DNA from: an uncultured Marmoricola sp. | GTDB lineage: Bacteria > Actinomycetota > Actinomycetes > Propionibacteriales > Nocardioidaceae | NCBI GenBank assembly: GCA_937868455.1 | Contig: CALMMO010000379.1 | Location: 1-14,752 of the forward strand | DNA: 14,752 nucleotides | Reading direction: 5' to 3' | In this document: one piece after another, positions 13,992 through 14,752 of the stretch | Layout of the letters: each line of letters begins with the position of its first letter | Position numbering within the stretch: position 1 is the stretch's first letter | Notes under the pieces: model-generated | What the model saw: the letters and a program-made list of their open reading frames with translations, nothing else | What the model was told of the DNA's origin: nothing | The model's database searches: none | Position numbers and translations under genes: made by a program

Positions 13992-14752
13992 ATGCACACC
14001 TCGATGCAGCGCATCCCGATCATGTCCACCGCACCGGTGATTGAGCACGGCCGATTCGCGGCCAAGGCAACGGTTGGTGAGTCGTTCCAGGTGAGTGCGA
14101 CTGTGTTTCGTGAGGGGCACGACGAGTTGGCCTGCGAGGTCGTCGCGACCGACCCGACCGGAGTTCGCCGGGCACCCGTTGCGATGACGCTGCAGGGCTG
14201 TGGGGTTTCGCAGTACGCCGCCACTCTCACTCCAGACGTGATGGGCGCCTGGACCTTCGAAGTGCGTGCCTGGAGTGATCCGCTGGCCACCTGGTTGCAC
14301 CACACCGAGGTCAAGGTTCCGGTGGGAGTCGACGTTGAGTTGATGTTTGCCGAGGGCAGTTTGCTGCTTGATCGGATCATCGCCGAGCACACGTTGACTG
14401 CTGGGGACTTGGTCACCATCGACAACACCCGGGCTGGCATGTGCGATCAGTTGCGCCCGATCAGGGCGCGTTTAGCCGTCGCTTTAGGCCACGAGATCAA
14501 AGAGATCTTTAGCCGCTACCCGTTGCGCGACCTGCTAAGCGTCGATGGCCCCTACCCGTTCTTCGCTGACCGCACCCGGGCCTTGTTTGGCAGTTGGTAT
14601 GAGTTCTTCCCGCGCTCAGAGGGAGCCAAGCGCTCTAAGAGCGGCGTGGTCACCTCAGGCACGTTCAAAACAGCGGCCAAGCGACTCCCTGCCGTGGCGG
14701 CAATGGGCTTCGACGTGCTCTATCTGCCACCGATTCACCCCATTGGCGAGGT
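13992..14752 (+). CDS. glgE: Alpha-1,4-glucan:maltose-1-phosphate maltosyltransferase GlgE (N-terminal 253 residues, cut by window edge)
   Basis: GlgE extends alpha-1,4-glucans from maltose-1-phosphate, the donor made by the TreS-Pep2 route or by GlgM. The frame is open to the right edge. It begins near RIPIM...PVIEHGRFAAKATVGE and carries the hallmark VSATVFREGHDE segment of the N-terminal beta-sandwich domain. It continues with GAWTFEVRAWSDPLATWLHH and the helical insert with YPLRDLL (176-182), then WYEFFPRSEG, and MGFDVLYLPPIHPIGE at the start of the GH13 barrel. The catalytic Asp and Glu lie beyond the edge. I chose ATG at 13992 for its strong Shine-Dalgarno. In-frame ATGs at 13950 (weak GAAGG upstream) and 14004 are alternatives. 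The divergent glgE-glgP layout matches Mycobacterium tuberculosis Rv1327c-Rv1328. glgB is expected to follow, but this is outside the window. Confidence 0.94.
   Translation, partial: MHTSMQRIPIMSTAPVIEHGRFAAKATVGESFQVSATVFREGHDELACEVVATDPTGVRRAPVAMTLQGCGVSQYAATLTPDVMGAWTFEVRAWSDPLATWLHHTEVKVPVGVDVELMFAEGSLLLDRIIAEHTLTAGDLVTIDNTRAGMCDQLRPIRARLAVALGHEIKEIFSRYPLRDLLSVDGPYPFFADRTRALFGSWYEFFPRSEGAKRSKSGVVTSGTFKTAAKRLPAVAAMGFDVLYLPPIHPIGE

Noticed and set aside
13889..14440. The glgP reading frame stays open for about 180 codons upstream of the chosen start.
   Set aside because: The extension is antisense to glgE. It does not resemble the phosphorylase N-terminus and lacks a ribosome site at 14440. 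Homology to GlgP begins at about 13888.
1..14752. A defence, toxin-antitoxin, CRISPR, mobile or secondary-metabolite system.
   Set aside because: No repeat-spacer array, transposase, integrase, nuclease-helicase set, toxin-antitoxin pair or synthase module was found. Apart from the EEP pair and the Tat protein, the genes are ordinary metabolic or secreted-enzyme genes.

Overview
The window looks like a stretch of an actinobacterial chromosome (Actinomycetota). The evidence is high GC, frequent GTG starts, TANNNT -10 elements close to start codons, a GlgE/GlgP pair of the Mycobacterium/Streptomyces type, and an etfBA...iscS neighbourhood like the one in mycobacteria. I cannot assign a genus. 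No rRNA, tRNA, CRISPR array, transposase, integrase or prophage gene was seen. This is ordinary chromosome with a few small lineage-specific genes.

Region 1 (1-5358) is read entirely on the minus strand. In transcription order it holds an enoyl-CoA hydratase, etfB and etfA (12 bases apart, then a strong intrinsic terminator), two tandem membrane-anchored endonuclease/exonuclease/phosphatase (EEP) paralogues, and the 5' part of iscS, which runs off the left edge. The hydratase and the electron-transfer flavoprotein fit fatty-acid or other acyl-CoA oxidation. IscS supplies sulfur for Fe-S clusters and tRNA thiolation. The EEP pair is the accessory element here, and the second copy has lost two catalytic positions.

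Region 2 (5359-7493) holds two secreted proteins in convergent orientation. One is a Tat-exported protein of unknown function with six cysteines. The other is a Sec-exported zinc metalloprotease of the M4/M36 type. Three consecutive hairpins fill the gap between them.

Region 3 (7594-14752) is a glycogen/alpha-glucan block: glgX (debranching), a GABA-aldehyde-type aldehyde dehydrogenase, glgP (alpha-glucan phosphorylase, minus strand), and the 5' part of glgE (maltosyltransferase, divergent from glgP). GlgE elongates alpha-1,4-glucan from maltose-1-phosphate. GlgP shortens chains by phosphorolysis, and GlgX removes the short branches that phosphorylase leaves. The dehydrogenase has no obvious link to glucan metabolism and may simply be read with glgX.

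Four genes (EEP copy 2, the Tat protein, the aldehyde dehydrogenase and glgP) have a TANNNT hexamer ending 6-7 bases before the start codon and no usable Shine-Dalgarno. They are therefore predicted to be transcribed as leaderless mRNAs. No intergenic stretch exceeds about 210 bases.
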